This document shows, one piece after another, positions 16,429 to 24,661 of a DNA stretch of 57,881 nucleotides. This stretch comes from Pseudooctadecabacter sp. (GTDB lineage: Bacteria > Pseudomonadota > Alphaproteobacteria > Rhodobacterales > Rhodobacteraceae), in contig NZ_JAHDGE010000008.1 in assembly GCF_020627745.1 (NCBI RefSeq), positions 1-57,881 on the forward strand. The letters run 5' to 3'. Both the position numbers and the translations under genes were made by a program. How positions within the stretch are numbered: position 1 is the first letter of the stretch; each line of letters begins with the position of its first letter. Below the pieces are notes generated by a model. The model had not been told where the DNA came from and made no database searches. It was given only the letters and a program-made list of their open reading frames with translations.

Positions 16429-16812
16429 ATGACACATGTAACACGCTTCATTGCTTTGGCGGGTTTGGGAGGGTTAACCGCCTGCATGACCACCCCGGCT
16501 ACCGACGCAGACGGGGCCGCCGTGATGTTGGGGACACAGGCCCAGTTCGAACAAGCGATCGTCGGGCGGACTTTGGCGTTTGAGGGAAACACATTCATGT
16601 TCAATGCCGACGGCACGTTTTCAGGCCCTTGGAACGGGGACGGGATCAGCGGCACATGGACATGGGTGGATGGTGCCGCCTGCCGCGAGGGGCGCATCGG
16701 CACCACGCGCACCCTTGATCTGGACTGTCAGATCTGGTCGGTGGCCGGATCTCAGGCAACCGTGACGCGGGATCGTGGCAACGGGGCATCTTTCGTCTAC
16801 GACATCCGCTAG
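16429..16812 (+). CDS. Small predicted lipoprotein
   Basis: A 127-residue protein with a lipoprotein signal ending LTAC (Cys near residue 20). The mature part looks beta-rich: FEQAIVGRTLAF, MFNADGTFSG, GTWTWVDGAACREG, LDCQIWSV. The same order of motifs occurs in the secreted protein at 40041-40433, so the two appear to be paralogues. ATG 16429 has GGAAGG upstream; the longer frame from 16384 lacks a signal peptide start. The function is unknown; a lipocalin- or META-like periplasmic fold is a guess. A bidirectional terminator follows. Confidence 0.75.
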   Translation: MTHVTRFIALAGLGGLTACMTTPATDADGAAVMLGTQAQFEQAIVGRTLAFEGNTFMFNADGTFSGPWNGDGISGTWTWVDGAACREGRIGTTRTLDLDCQIWSVAGSQATVTRDRGNGASFVYDIR

Positions 16813-16830
16813 GCGCTCGTGTAGAAACAA

Positions 16831-16862
16831 AAAAGGCCCGCCTCGGAAAAGGCGGGCCTTTT
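16831..16862. terminator. Bidirectional intrinsic terminator
   Basis: AAAAGGCCCGCC (16831-16842) pairs perfectly with GGCGGGCCTTTT (16851-16862) around TCGGAAAA. A-run and T-run on either side allow termination of both the lipoprotein gene and the convergent isocitrate dehydrogenase gene. Confidence 0.93.
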
Positions 16863-16883
16863 GCGGTTCTGGACCCTGAAGGT

Positions 16884-19067
16884 TTAGCCGATGATCTCGT
16901 TCAACGTAGCGGAGGGGCGCATGACAGCGGCGGTTTTGGCCGCGTCGCCGTGGTAGTAGCCGCCCAGATCGACGGGCTGACCGGCCCCTGCCTTGATCTC
17001 GGACAGGATGGTCTCAAGGTTGTCGGACAGCGCCTGTGCCACGGGTTCAAACGCTGTGGCCAGTTCGGCGTCCGCCGTCTGGTTGGCCAGCGCCTCTGCC
17101 CAGTAAAGGGCGAAGTGCACGTGGGACGCGCGGTTGTCGTCCTGACCCACCTTACGGCCCGGCGATTTGCCGTTGGACAGCAGCTTTTCTGTTGCCGCAT
17201 CCACCGCATCGCCCATGACTTTGGCCTTGTCGGAGCCTGCAAACCGCAGCGATTCACCCAAGGCGCAGAATTCGCCAAGGCTGTCCCAGCGCAGGTGATT
17301 TTCTTCCATCAGCTGCTGGACGTGCTTGGGCGCGGACCCACCGGCACCGGTTTCAAACAGACCACCGCCCTGCATCAGTTTCACGACGGACAGCATTTTG
17401 GCCGATGTGCCAACCTCGAGAATGGGGAAGAGGTCGGTCAGGTAGTCGCGCAGCACGTTGCCGGTGATGGCGATGGTCGTGCGGCCTTCGCGGATTTCTT
17501 CGCAGGATGCACGGGTCGCAGGCGTGGGGGCCATGATCTCAAACGTGTCGGTCAGGCCACGGTCTGCAAGGGCAGGGCGCACGTAGTTAAGCAGTTCCGC
17601 ATCGTGGGCGCGGGTCTCATCCAGCCAGAAAATCGCGCGGCAGTTTTCGGCCGCCTGCCGTTCGATGGCCAGTTCGATCCAGTTCTCGATCGGCGCTTTG
17701 CGGGTGGAGGCCATGCGCCAGATGTCACCGGCCTCGACCTCATGGGACATGAGGACCGTGTCGCCCGACATGACCCGCATCGTGCCTGCGGCGGGGACTT
17801 CGAATGTCGTCGGGTGGGAGCCGTATTCTTCCGCCTTTTGCGCCATGAGGCCGACGTTCTGCACGGTGCCAGCGGTCGCAGGGTCCAGCGCGCCGGTTTC
17901 TTTGAAATAGTCGATGCTTTCGGCATAGACCCCTGCGTAGGAGCTGTCGGGGATCACACAGGTGGTGTCGGCCTCTTCCCCGTCAGGACCCCAACCCTTA
18001 CCGCCTGCGCGGATGACCGCAGGCATGGAGGCGTCGATGATCACGTCGGAGGGGACATGCAGGTTGGTGATGCCCTTGTCGGAATTGACCATGTAAAGCG
18101 GCGGACGGGAGGCCATCACGTCATCAATTTCCTTGAGGATCGCATCGCCATTGGGAAGCTCCGCGATTTTGGCCAGCATCGTGCCAAGGCCGCCGTTGGG
18201 GGAAATGCCGTTGGCCGCGAACGTGTCGCCATGGGCCGCGAACACGGGGGCCAGATACTGGCGCACGCAATGGCCGAAGATGATCGGGTCGGAGACCTTC
18301 ATCATCGTGGCTTTCATGTGCAACGAAAACAGCGTGCCTTCCTGTGCGACCTCTTCGATGGTCTTGTCATAGAACGCCTTGAGCGCTTTGACGGACATGA
18401 ATGTGCTGTCCACGATGGTGCCTGCGGGCATGTCGAGGCCGTCTTTCATCACCGTCACAGTGTCACCTGCCACATGTTCGATGCGCAATGTCGCGGCATC
18501 GGCCAGCGTGACCGAGGCTTCGTTGGACCGGAAGTCATCCGCGCCCATGGTCGCCACGCGGGTTTTGCTGTCCGCCGACCACGCGCCCATCCGGTGCGGG
18601 TTCGCTTGGGCGAAGGCCTTGACGGCGGCAGGTGCGCGGCGGTCGGAGTTGCCTTCCCGCAGCACGGGGTTCACCGCCGACCCTTTGATGGCGTCGTATT
18701 TGGCGCGCACGGCCTTTTCCTCGTCTGTCTGCGGGTCTTCGGGGTAGTCGGGCAGTGTGTAGCCTTGCGCCTGCAGTTCGGTGATCGCGGCCGTCAGCTG
18801 CGGCACGGAAGCCGAGATATTGGGCAGTTTGATCACATTGGCATCGGCGGTTTTCACCAGTTCACCCAGTTCGGCCAGCGCGTCGGACTGGCGCTGTGCG
18901 TCGGTCAGATGGTCGGGGAAGGCCGCAATGATGCGACCGGCCAGAGAAATATCGCGGGTTTCAACGTCGATTCCTGCCTCCGCGAGAAAACGTTCAATGA
19001 TGGGCAACAACGACGCGGCGGCCAACTGCGGGGCTTCGTCAACGGTGGTGTAGATGATCTTGGTCAT
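16884..19067 (-). CDS. icd: Isocitrate dehydrogenase, NADP-dependent, monomeric type
   Basis: This TCA-cycle enzyme converts isocitrate to 2-oxoglutarate, making NADPH. At 727 residues it is the large monomeric form rather than the ~45-kDa dimeric one. Family blocks are evident: [16 protein letters not shown] at the start, [66 protein letters not shown] and [10 protein letters not shown]. It is transcribed alone, toward the bidirectional terminator. The promoter should lie in the 150-base gap shared with the divergent AbrB-type gene. Confidence 0.97.
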   Translation of the reverse strand: MTKIIYTTVDEAPQLAAASLLPIIERFLAEAGIDVETRDISLAGRIIAAFPDHLTDAQRQSDALAELGELVKTADANVIKLPNISASVPQLTAAITELQAQGYTLPDYPEDPQTDEEKAVRAKYDAIKGSAVNPVLREGNSDRRAPAAVKAFAQANPHRMGAWSADSKTRVATMGADDFRSNEASVTLADAATLRIEHVAGDTVTVMKDGLDMPAGTIVDSTFMSVKALKAFYDKTIEEVAQEGTLFSLHMKATMMKVSDPIIFGHCVRQYLAPVFAAHGDTFAANGISPNGGLGTMLAKIAELPNGDAILKEIDDVMASRPPLYMVNSDKGITNLHVPSDVIIDASMPAVIRAGGKGWGPDGEEADTTCVIPDSSYAGVYAESIDYFKETGALDPATAGTVQNVGLMAQKAEEYGSHPTTFEVPAAGTMRVMSGDTVLMSHEVEAGDIWRMASTRKAPIENWIELAIERQAAENCRAIFWLDETRAHDAELLNYVRPALADRGLTDTFEIMAPTPATRASCEEIREGRTTIAITGNVLRDYLTDLFPILEVGTSAKMLSVVKLMQGGGLFETGAGGSAPKHVQQLMEENHLRWDSLGEFCALGESLRFAGSDKAKVMGDAVDAATEKLLSNGKSPGRKVGQDDNRASHVHFALYWAEALANQTADAELATAFEPVAQALSDNLETILSEIKAGAGQPVDLGGYYHGDAAKTAAVMRPSATLNEIIG

Positions 19068-19217
19068 GGGGTAATGTCCCTTGTATCGGTGCGGTTTGGG
19101 GGCCGTTTAGCGGCTTTGTATACCATCGTCCACCGTAACGCAGCAGATCGGGACATTTGGTCCGATTTTTTGGCGACCGGTCTAGGCAAGGACGGGGATG
19201 CCGTGGCAGGTGGGGAC

Positions 19218-20231
19218 ATGGCGTTGTTATTGACCCTTCTTATATCCGGCGCAGGCGTCGCTGTCTTCATGGCGCTGGCCCTGCCGTTGCCATGGCTGTT
19301 GGGGCCGCTTCTGGGATGTCTGATTGCCGCGTTGTGCGGGGTGCGGTTGCGCGGTGCGCCGCGCACCAGTCAGGTGATGCGCACCATTTTGGGGGTGGCC
19401 GTGGGGGCCACAATCACCCCTGCGCTGTTTGCACAGATGGGCACGTTGATCTGGACGCTGGCGCTGGTGCCGCCTTTGGTCATTTGCGTGGGCGCTGTGG
19501 GGTATCCGCTGTTCCGGCGCGGGTTCGGGTTTGATCACCCGACCGCGTTCTATGCCTCAATGCCCGGCGGATTGCAGGACATGTTGCTGTTCGGGGAAGA
19601 GGCAGGCGGTGACGTGCGTGCGCTGTCGCTGATCCACGCCACGCGGGTGTTGATTGTGGTGATGGTGCTGCCCTTTGTCTTTGCCTACTTCTACGGAGTG
19701 GATTTGAACCAGCCTGCGGGTGCGCCATTCACCGCGGTGCCCTGGCAGGAATTGGTGATTCTGGCCGTGGCGGGGATTGTCGGCTGGCGCGTGGCGCTGC
19801 GCATCGGGCTGTTTGGCGCGTCACTGCTGGGGCCGTTGTTCTTGACCGCCGCGTTGTCTCTGGCCGACGTCATTCACCACCGCCCGCCCGCTGAGGCGAT
19901 TGCGGCGGCGCAGTTTTTCATCGGCTTCACCATCGGCGTGAAATACAGCGGCATAACATGGCGCGAATTGCGGGTGGATGTGACGGCAGGGGTGGTTTTT
20001 TCGGCGCTGAGCCTGTGTGTCGGGGCGGTGTTCGCTGTGGCAATTATCCATGCAGGCTGGCTGCCCCTGACGGAGGCCGTTCTGGCATTCTCGCCCGGTG
20101 GTCAGGCGGAAATGGCGATTGTGGCGCTGGTGGCAGGGGCCGATGCGGCGGTCGTGGTGGCGCATCATCTGGTGCGGATCGTGTTCGTGATCGTGGGTGC
20201 CCCGCTGGTGGACCGCTGGTTTGGTGGATAG
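19218..20231 (+). CDS. AbrB-duplication family membrane protein
   Basis: A 337-residue integral membrane protein of the AbrB/ammonia monooxygenase-like family (PF05145), named for a duplicated domain and not related to the AbrB transcription factor. About ten hydrophobic segments form two repeats, marked by PWLLGPLLGCLIAAL with SQVMRTILGVAVGATITP in the first and FGASLLGPLFLTAAL with FFIGFTIGVKYSG in the second; ASMPGGLQDML and FSPGGQAEMAIVAL are the paired loops. The transported substrate is unknown. The very long frame upstream is antisense to icd; ATG 19218 follows AGGTGGGGA and begins the first membrane helix. Confidence 0.87.
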   Translation: MALLLTLLISGAGVAVFMALALPLPWLLGPLLGCLIAALCGVRLRGAPRTSQVMRTILGVAVGATITPALFAQMGTLIWTLALVPPLVICVGAVGYPLFRRGFGFDHPTAFYASMPGGLQDMLLFGEEAGGDVRALSLIHATRVLIVVMVLPFVFAYFYGVDLNQPAGAPFTAVPWQELVILAVAGIVGWRVALRIGLFGASLLGPLFLTAALSLADVIHHRPPAEAIAAAQFFIGFTIGVKYSGITWRELRVDVTAGVVFSALSLCVGAVFAVAIIHAGWLPLTEAVLAFSPGGQAEMAIVALVAGADAAVVVAHHLVRIVFVIVGAPLVDRWFGG

Positions 20232-20236
20232 GGCGG

Positions 20237-20275
20237 GATGCCTCCGGCGGGAGTATTTCGGGCAAAACGAAACAG
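20237..20275 (+). repeat. Intergenic repeat family B, copy 1
   Basis: GATGCCTCCGGCGGGAG can form a CTCC/GGAG hairpin with a GGCG loop, followed by TATTT and then GGGCAAAACGAAAC. It starts a few bases after the stop of the AbrB-type gene. Confidence 0.75.
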
Positions 20276-20319
20276 GACGGGGCGGTGACAACGCCCGAGC
20301 GTCGGCGTATGAGACGGGC

Positions 20320-21339
20320 ATGACGGTAGAGTTTATCATTGGCGAGGCGCCACCTGCGCGCATGGACAAGGCTTTGGCGCGCGATGTGCCTGAGGAGGCC
20401 GCGCTCAGCCGGTCGCGTCTGTCGCGGCTGCTGGCGGACGGGGCGGTGCGCGTGAACGGTGCGGTCGTCACGGACCCGCGCGCGAAAGCGGCCGAAGGTG
20501 ACGCTGTGTTGATCACCGTGGAGGTGGCCCAAGACTACCATGTGGCGGCGGAAGACATCCCGCTGGACGTGGTCTTTGAAGACGACGACCTGATTGTCAT
20601 CAACAAGCCCACGGGGATGGTGGTCCATCCGGCCCCCGGCACGCCCGGGGGGACTTTGGTCAATGCCCTGTTGCACCATTGCGGCGACAGCCTGTCCGGT
20701 GTGGGCGGCGAAAAGCGGCCCGGCATCGTGCATCGGATCGACAAGGAAACGAGCGGCCTTCTGGTCGCGGCAAAGTCGGATCGCGCCCACCACGGGCTGG
20801 CCGCGCAGTTCGAGGCGCACACGGTCGAACGCCATTACCGCGCCATCTGCTATGGCGTGCCGGACAGCAATGACCCGCGTGTGCGCGGCGTGAAGGGGGC
20901 ATCGTTCGAACCGGGCAATATCCTGAAGCTGCAGACACAACTGGCGCGCCACAAGCATGACCGTCAGAAGCAACAAGTCGTCTGGCACAACGGACGTCAT
21001 GCGGTGACGCGGGCGCGAATTGTGCAGCCTTTGGGCACACCGGCGGTTGCAGCCCTGCTGGATTGCTGGCTGGAGACCGGGCGCACGCACCAGATCCGCG
21101 TGCATCTGGCCCATGCGGGTCACGGATTGATCGGTGATCCGACCTATGGCGGGCGGCGCAAATTGTCTGAAAAGGCGGTCGGTGAACGGGGTCGTGAGGC
21201 GGCACGGGTTTTCCCGCGACAGGCCTTGCACGCAGCAACCTTGGGGTTTGAACACCCCGTGACCGGCGACATGATGCGGTTCGAGGCACCCATGCCGACT
21301 GACATGCAACAGCTGATCGAGGACCTTGGCGGGAAGTGA
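20320..21339 (+). CDS. RluA-family 23S rRNA pseudouridine synthase (RluD-like)
   Basis: A 339-residue enzyme that isomerises uridines in 23S rRNA, probably RluD-like. An N-terminal S4 RNA-binding domain (SRSRLSRLLADGAVRVNG) precedes the catalytic domain: INKPTGMVVHPAPG, then HRIDKETSGLLVAAKSD carrying the catalytic Asp, LETGRTHQIRVHLAHAGHGLIGDPTYGG and the C-terminal RQALHAATLGFEHP. ATG 20320 begins the family-typical N terminus; the frame is open upstream only into the preceding gene. It runs toward rpoH, which has its own promoter. Confidence 0.94.
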   Translation: MTVEFIIGEAPPARMDKALARDVPEEAALSRSRLSRLLADGAVRVNGAVVTDPRAKAAEGDAVLITVEVAQDYHVAAEDIPLDVVFEDDDLIVINKPTGMVVHPAPGTPGGTLVNALLHHCGDSLSGVGGEKRPGIVHRIDKETSGLLVAAKSDRAHHGLAAQFEAHTVERHYRAICYGVPDSNDPRVRGVKGASFEPGNILKLQTQLARHKHDRQKQQVVWHNGRHAVTRARIVQPLGTPAVAALLDCWLETGRTHQIRVHLAHAGHGLIGDPTYGGRRKLSEKAVGERGREAARVFPRQALHAATLGFEHPVTGDMMRFEAPMPTDMQQLIEDLGGK

Positions 21340-21479
21340 ACGCGCCACGGTTCAGCATTGTGCCCGAAAAATGTAACAATAGCCCCATGCGTATCTCATG
21401 TGCGTGAATGCACTGTCATGCGCCTTGGAACCCCGTCCGCGGTCACTTAGTTCTTCTAGAGAAAACTGAACAGATCAGT

Positions 21480-21510
21480 CTTGAAACGGGTGCATCCTGC
21501 GCCCATATCC
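21480..21510 (+). promoter_or_regulatory. Heat-shock (sigma-32 type) promoter of rpoH
   Basis: CTTGAAA (21480-21486), a 15-base spacer and CCCATATCC (21502-21510) closely match the sigma-32 consensus CTTGAAA-N13-15-CCCATNT. It lies 55 bases upstream of the rpoH ATG, implying that the heat-shock sigma factor activates its own gene. Confidence 0.85.
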
Positions 21511-21564
21511 ATGTTAAGGCCCTAAACATCAGGCCGCGAGACACTACCTTGGGAGGGGCAAAAC

Positions 21565-22461
21565 ATGAGCTCTTACACAAATCTGCCGGCACCATCACCC
21601 GAACAGGGCTTGAACCGCTACATGCAGGAAATCCGCAAGTTCCCGATGCTGGAACCGGATGAGGAATACATGCTGGCCAAACGCTGGGTGGATCATGAAG
21701 ACACCGAAGCGGCCCACAAGATGGTCACATCCCACCTGCGGCTGGCGGCCAAAATCGCCATGGGCTATCGCGGCTACGGTCTGCCGCAGGCCGAGGTGAT
21801 TTCTGAGGCCAATGTGGGCCTGATGCAGGCGGTCAAGCGGTTCGATCCGGAAAAGGGTTTCCGTCTGGCGACCTATGCCATGTGGTGGATTCGCGCCTCC
21901 ATTCAGGAATACGTGCTGCGGTCGTGGTCCATGGTCAAACTGGGCACCACCTCGGCGCAAAAGAAGCTGTTCTTCAACCTGCGCAAGGCGAAAAGCCGCA
22001 TTGGCGCTTTGGAAGATGGCGATTTGCGCCCCGAGAACGTCAAACGGATCGCCAATGATCTGGGCGTGACCGAGGATGAGGTGATCTCCATGAACCGGCG
22101 GATGTCGGGCGGGGATGCGTCGCTGAATGCCACTGTCGGGTCCGAAGGCGAAGGCACCATGCAATGGCAGGATTGGCTTGAAGATGAAGACGCCGATCAG
22201 GCAAGCGATTACGAGGCCCGCGATGAGCTGGAGGCGCGCCGCGAATTGATGGCCGAGGCAATGGAGGTTCTGAACGATCGCGAAAAGGACATCCTGATGC
22301 AGCGGCGTCTGGCCGAAGAAACGGTGACACTGGAAGACCTCAGCGGCCAGTATGACGTCAGCCGCGAGCGCATCCGCCAGATCGAGGTGCGGGCGTTCGA
22401 AAAGCTGCAAAAGAAGATGCAGACCCTTGCCCGTGAACGGGGCATGTTGTCCGCACAGTGA
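21565..22461 (+). CDS. rpoH: RNA polymerase sigma-32 factor RpoH
   Basis: The heat-shock sigma factor, 298 residues. Region 2 is clear (TSHLRLAAKIAMGYRGYGLP, FDPEKGFRLATYAMWWIRASIQEYVLRSW), followed by the RpoH box QKKLFFNLRKAKSR near residue 132, which separates it from other sigma factors, and a region 4 helix-turn-helix ([27 protein letters not shown]). It directs transcription of chaperone and protease genes. The ATG follows GGGAGGGG. A sigma-32 promoter lies just upstream. Family B repeat sequence follows the stop. Confidence 0.96.
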   Translation: MSSYTNLPAPSPEQGLNRYMQEIRKFPMLEPDEEYMLAKRWVDHEDTEAAHKMVTSHLRLAAKIAMGYRGYGLPQAEVISEANVGLMQAVKRFDPEKGFRLATYAMWWIRASIQEYVLRSWSMVKLGTTSAQKKLFFNLRKAKSRIGALEDGDLRPENVKRIANDLGVTEDEVISMNRRMSGGDASLNATVGSEGEGTMQWQDWLEDEDADQASDYEARDELEARRELMAEAMEVLNDREKDILMQRRLAEETVTLEDLSGQYDVSRERIRQIEVRAFEKLQKKMQTLARERGMLSAQ

Positions 22462-22508
22462 TGCATTCGGGGGGCGGGGTTCGAGAGGACCTCGCCTTTT
22501 TGCTGGCC

Positions 22509-22552
22509 AAGGATGCCTCCGGCGGGGATATTTACGAGACAAAGACAGCCGG
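22509..22552 (+). repeat. Intergenic repeat family B, copy 2
   Basis: AAGGATGCCTCCGGCGGGGA continues into TATTTACGAGACAAAGACAGC about 50 bases after the rpoH stop. The hairpin is shifted (CCTC/GGGG) relative to copy 1. Confidence 0.7.
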
Positions 22553-22589
22553 AGCGCAGGGCATCTGACCGGCGAGAACGGGGGCACGT

Positions 22590-23558
22590 ATGACGATCAA
22601 CTGGGCGATACTAGGGGCCAGCACATTTGCACGCGACCAGATGGGGCCGGCCATCCACGCGGCATCGGGCGCACGGTTGGCGGCGCTGGGCACGTCGTCG
22701 GCGGACAAGGCGGCGGCGTTCCGGGCATTTGCGCCCGATCTGACGGTGCATGACAGCTATGACGCGGTGCTGGCCGACAATGACGTTGATGCGGTTTACG
22801 TGCCCTTGCCCAACCATTTGCACATCGAATGGGCGCAAAAAGCGTTGCGGGCGGGCAAACATGTCTTGGTCGAAAAGCCCGTCGGTCTGAATGCCGCGCA
22901 GATCGACCCGTTGATTGCATTGCGCGACGAGACCGGATTGCAGGCTGCGGAAGCCTACATGATCGTCCATCACCCGCAGTGGCATCGCGTCCGGCACCTT
23001 CTTGCGGACGGGGCGATTGGAACCTTGGCCCATGTGGAGGGCTTTTTTGCCTATAACAATCCGGATTTGACAAATGTGCGGTATGATCCGGCGAAGGGCG
23101 GGGGCAGCTTGCCCGATATTGGCGTCTACACGATCGGGTCCACCCGTTTTGCGACGGGAAAGGACCCCATCGAAATCACCCACACCGACATTGATATGTT
23201 GAACGGGGTCGATGTGCGTGCCCGTGTGTCTGCCCGATTTGACGGGTTTACAGCCCATTGGGTGACGGCGATGAACATTCATGGCGCCCAACATATGACG
23301 TTTCATGGAGAAGACGGGACGATCCATCTGAGCGCGCCCTTCAATGCCGGTGCTTTCGGGGAGGCCACGTTGGTTCTTGAGCAATCGGATGGCGCACGAC
23401 GTGTGGAGCGCTGGCCGCAGGTGCGCCAATACGTGCAGCAGGTCGAGGCTTTCGGGGCAGCCGTGCGCGGGGATACACCCTTTGCGTGGACCCTGGAGGA
23501 CGCGCGCGCCACCCAACGTGTGATTGACAGCATTTATGCCAAGGACAAGTCGGGTTAA
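22590..23558 (+). CDS. Gfo/Idh/MocA-family oxidoreductase
   Basis: A 322-residue NAD(P)-dependent dehydrogenase of the glucose-fructose oxidoreductase family. The N-terminal Rossmann fold reads INWAILGASTFA, with YVPLPNHLHIEWAQKAL and the conserved GKHVLVEKPVGL holding the catalytic-site Lys-Pro. The C-terminal domain contains GGGSLPDIGVYTIGSTRF, with the Asp and the shifted active-site residue. It probably oxidises a sugar or cyclitol derivative, which cannot be specified. It stands alone after rpoH, preceded by a family B repeat. Confidence 0.87.
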   Translation: MTINWAILGASTFARDQMGPAIHAASGARLAALGTSSADKAAAFRAFAPDLTVHDSYDAVLADNDVDAVYVPLPNHLHIEWAQKALRAGKHVLVEKPVGLNAAQIDPLIALRDETGLQAAEAYMIVHHPQWHRVRHLLADGAIGTLAHVEGFFAYNNPDLTNVRYDPAKGGGSLPDIGVYTIGSTRFATGKDPIEITHTDIDMLNGVDVRARVSARFDGFTAHWVTAMNIHGAQHMTFHGEDGTIHLSAPFNAGAFGEATLVLEQSDGARRVERWPQVRQYVQQVEAFGAAVRGDTPFAWTLEDARATQRVIDSIYAKDKSG

Positions 23559-23585
23559 TCTGGACCCGCAACAGGAGAGACAGAC

Positions 23586-23900
23586 ATGGCCGACCCCCAT
23601 GAGTTTGATGATGTACTACCCGAAAACACAGCCCGGCGGGAGCCAGAAAAGCCTGTGGACGAGAACCTGTTTTCGCGACTGATTCATATGATTGTCATTG
23701 CTTTCATGATTTCTTTCGCGGGATCGGTGATTGGCATTCTGGCGCTGTTGCAGTTCATCATCATGTTGGTGAATCAGAAACAGCCGAATGAACGGATCGC
23801 GGAGCTGGGCACGGATGTGGGCATTTGGGTGGCCAAAGCCACGCGGTATCAAACCGCCGCGTCCGAGGTGAAGCCCTGGCCATGGACGGAACTGGACTGA
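23586..23900 (+). CDS. DUF4389-family membrane protein
   Basis: A 104-residue protein with one long hydrophobic segment (HMIVIAFMISFAGSVIGILA and on to IIMLVN, about residues 35-62) and a cytoplasmic or periplasmic tail containing WVAKATRYQTAASEVKPWPW, the pattern of the DUF4389 family. The function is unknown. GGAGAG lies before the ATG. It sits 27 bases after the oxidoreductase gene and is probably in the same transcript. Confidence 0.8.
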   Translation: MADPHEFDDVLPENTARREPEKPVDENLFSRLIHMIVIAFMISFAGSVIGILALLQFIIMLVNQKQPNERIAELGTDVGIWVAKATRYQTAASEVKPWPWTELD

Positions 23901-23962
23901 CAGCGCCTCAGGAACTTCGCGGGCCTGTCGCACGTTGCCTTTGGTGAGCAAAGGGGCGTGAC

Positions 23963-24661
23963 ATGGGTGGAAAACGGATCGTGGTGATCGGGGCGGACGG
24001 AATGACCGGCCGCGAGGTTCTCAAACAGGGTGCTGCGCGCGGTCACGATATGGTCGGAACCGAACGCGATGTTTCGGCATCCGATCAGGCGCCCGGCGGG
24101 GCCGAATTGGCGGCGCTGGATGCTCTTTCCCCCCCATTCAAGCATGTATTTGAGCGCGCGGATGCGGTGGTGTCCTGTTTAGGCGTGGGCAATGATCCTG
24201 CGACGCTGCTGAATCCGCCGCCGATCTACGACGACGGCACCCGCAACATCGTGGCGGAAATGAAAAAGGCAGGTGTCGCGCGGCTGGTGGTCATATCGGC
24301 AACCTTCGTAGAAAGCCCGAACCGCGGCCCGCTGCATTTCAAGCTGACAGCGGTACCTGCGCTGGCGCGGGTGTTCGCGCAAATGTCCCGGATGGAAGAC
24401 GTCTTGCGCGACAGCGACGGGATTGATTGGACAGCTGTGCGTCCCGGCTGGTTGCTTGACGCGCCGGCGACCGATGACTGGGTTGTGCGCGACCGGGTGA
24501 TCTCGCCCGAAATGATCCGAACCCGGCACGCGGATCTGGCCTCGTTCATGCTGGATGTGGTTGAGCAGGGCACGTGGATCCACGGCACCCCTGCTATCGC
24601 CCGCGACGAGCCGCCCGAACATTCCGACCTGACGGAACTGCTCGACGAATTTGCGGGCTAG
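23963..24661 (+). CDS. NAD(P)H-binding SDR-like protein
   Basis: A 232-residue atypical short-chain dehydrogenase of the NAD(P)-binding/NmrA-like type. The N terminus has the nucleotide motif VVIGADGMTGREVLKQGAARGH, followed by VVSCLGVGND and RLVVISATF, and later WTAVRPGWLLDAP, characteristic of BVR-B/YwnB-like flavin or quinone reductases. Substrate unknown. Its TAG stop shares the palindrome CTAG (24658-24661) with the stop of the convergent pepF gene. Confidence 0.85.
   Translation: MGGKRIVVIGADGMTGREVLKQGAARGHDMVGTERDVSASDQAPGGAELAALDALSPPFKHVFERADAVVSCLGVGNDPATLLNPPPIYDDGTRNIVAEMKKAGVARLVVISATFVESPNRGPLHFKLTAVPALARVFAQMSRMEDVLRDSDGIDWTAVRPGWLLDAPATDDWVVRDRVISPEMIRTRHADLASFMLDVVEQGTWIHGTPAIARDEPPEHSDLTELLDEFAG

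Noticed and set aside
16950-19217. Very long open frame (over 750 codons) on the plus strand
   Set aside because: It is antisense to icd, whose product is unmistakable; only the part from ATG 19218 reads as a membrane protein.
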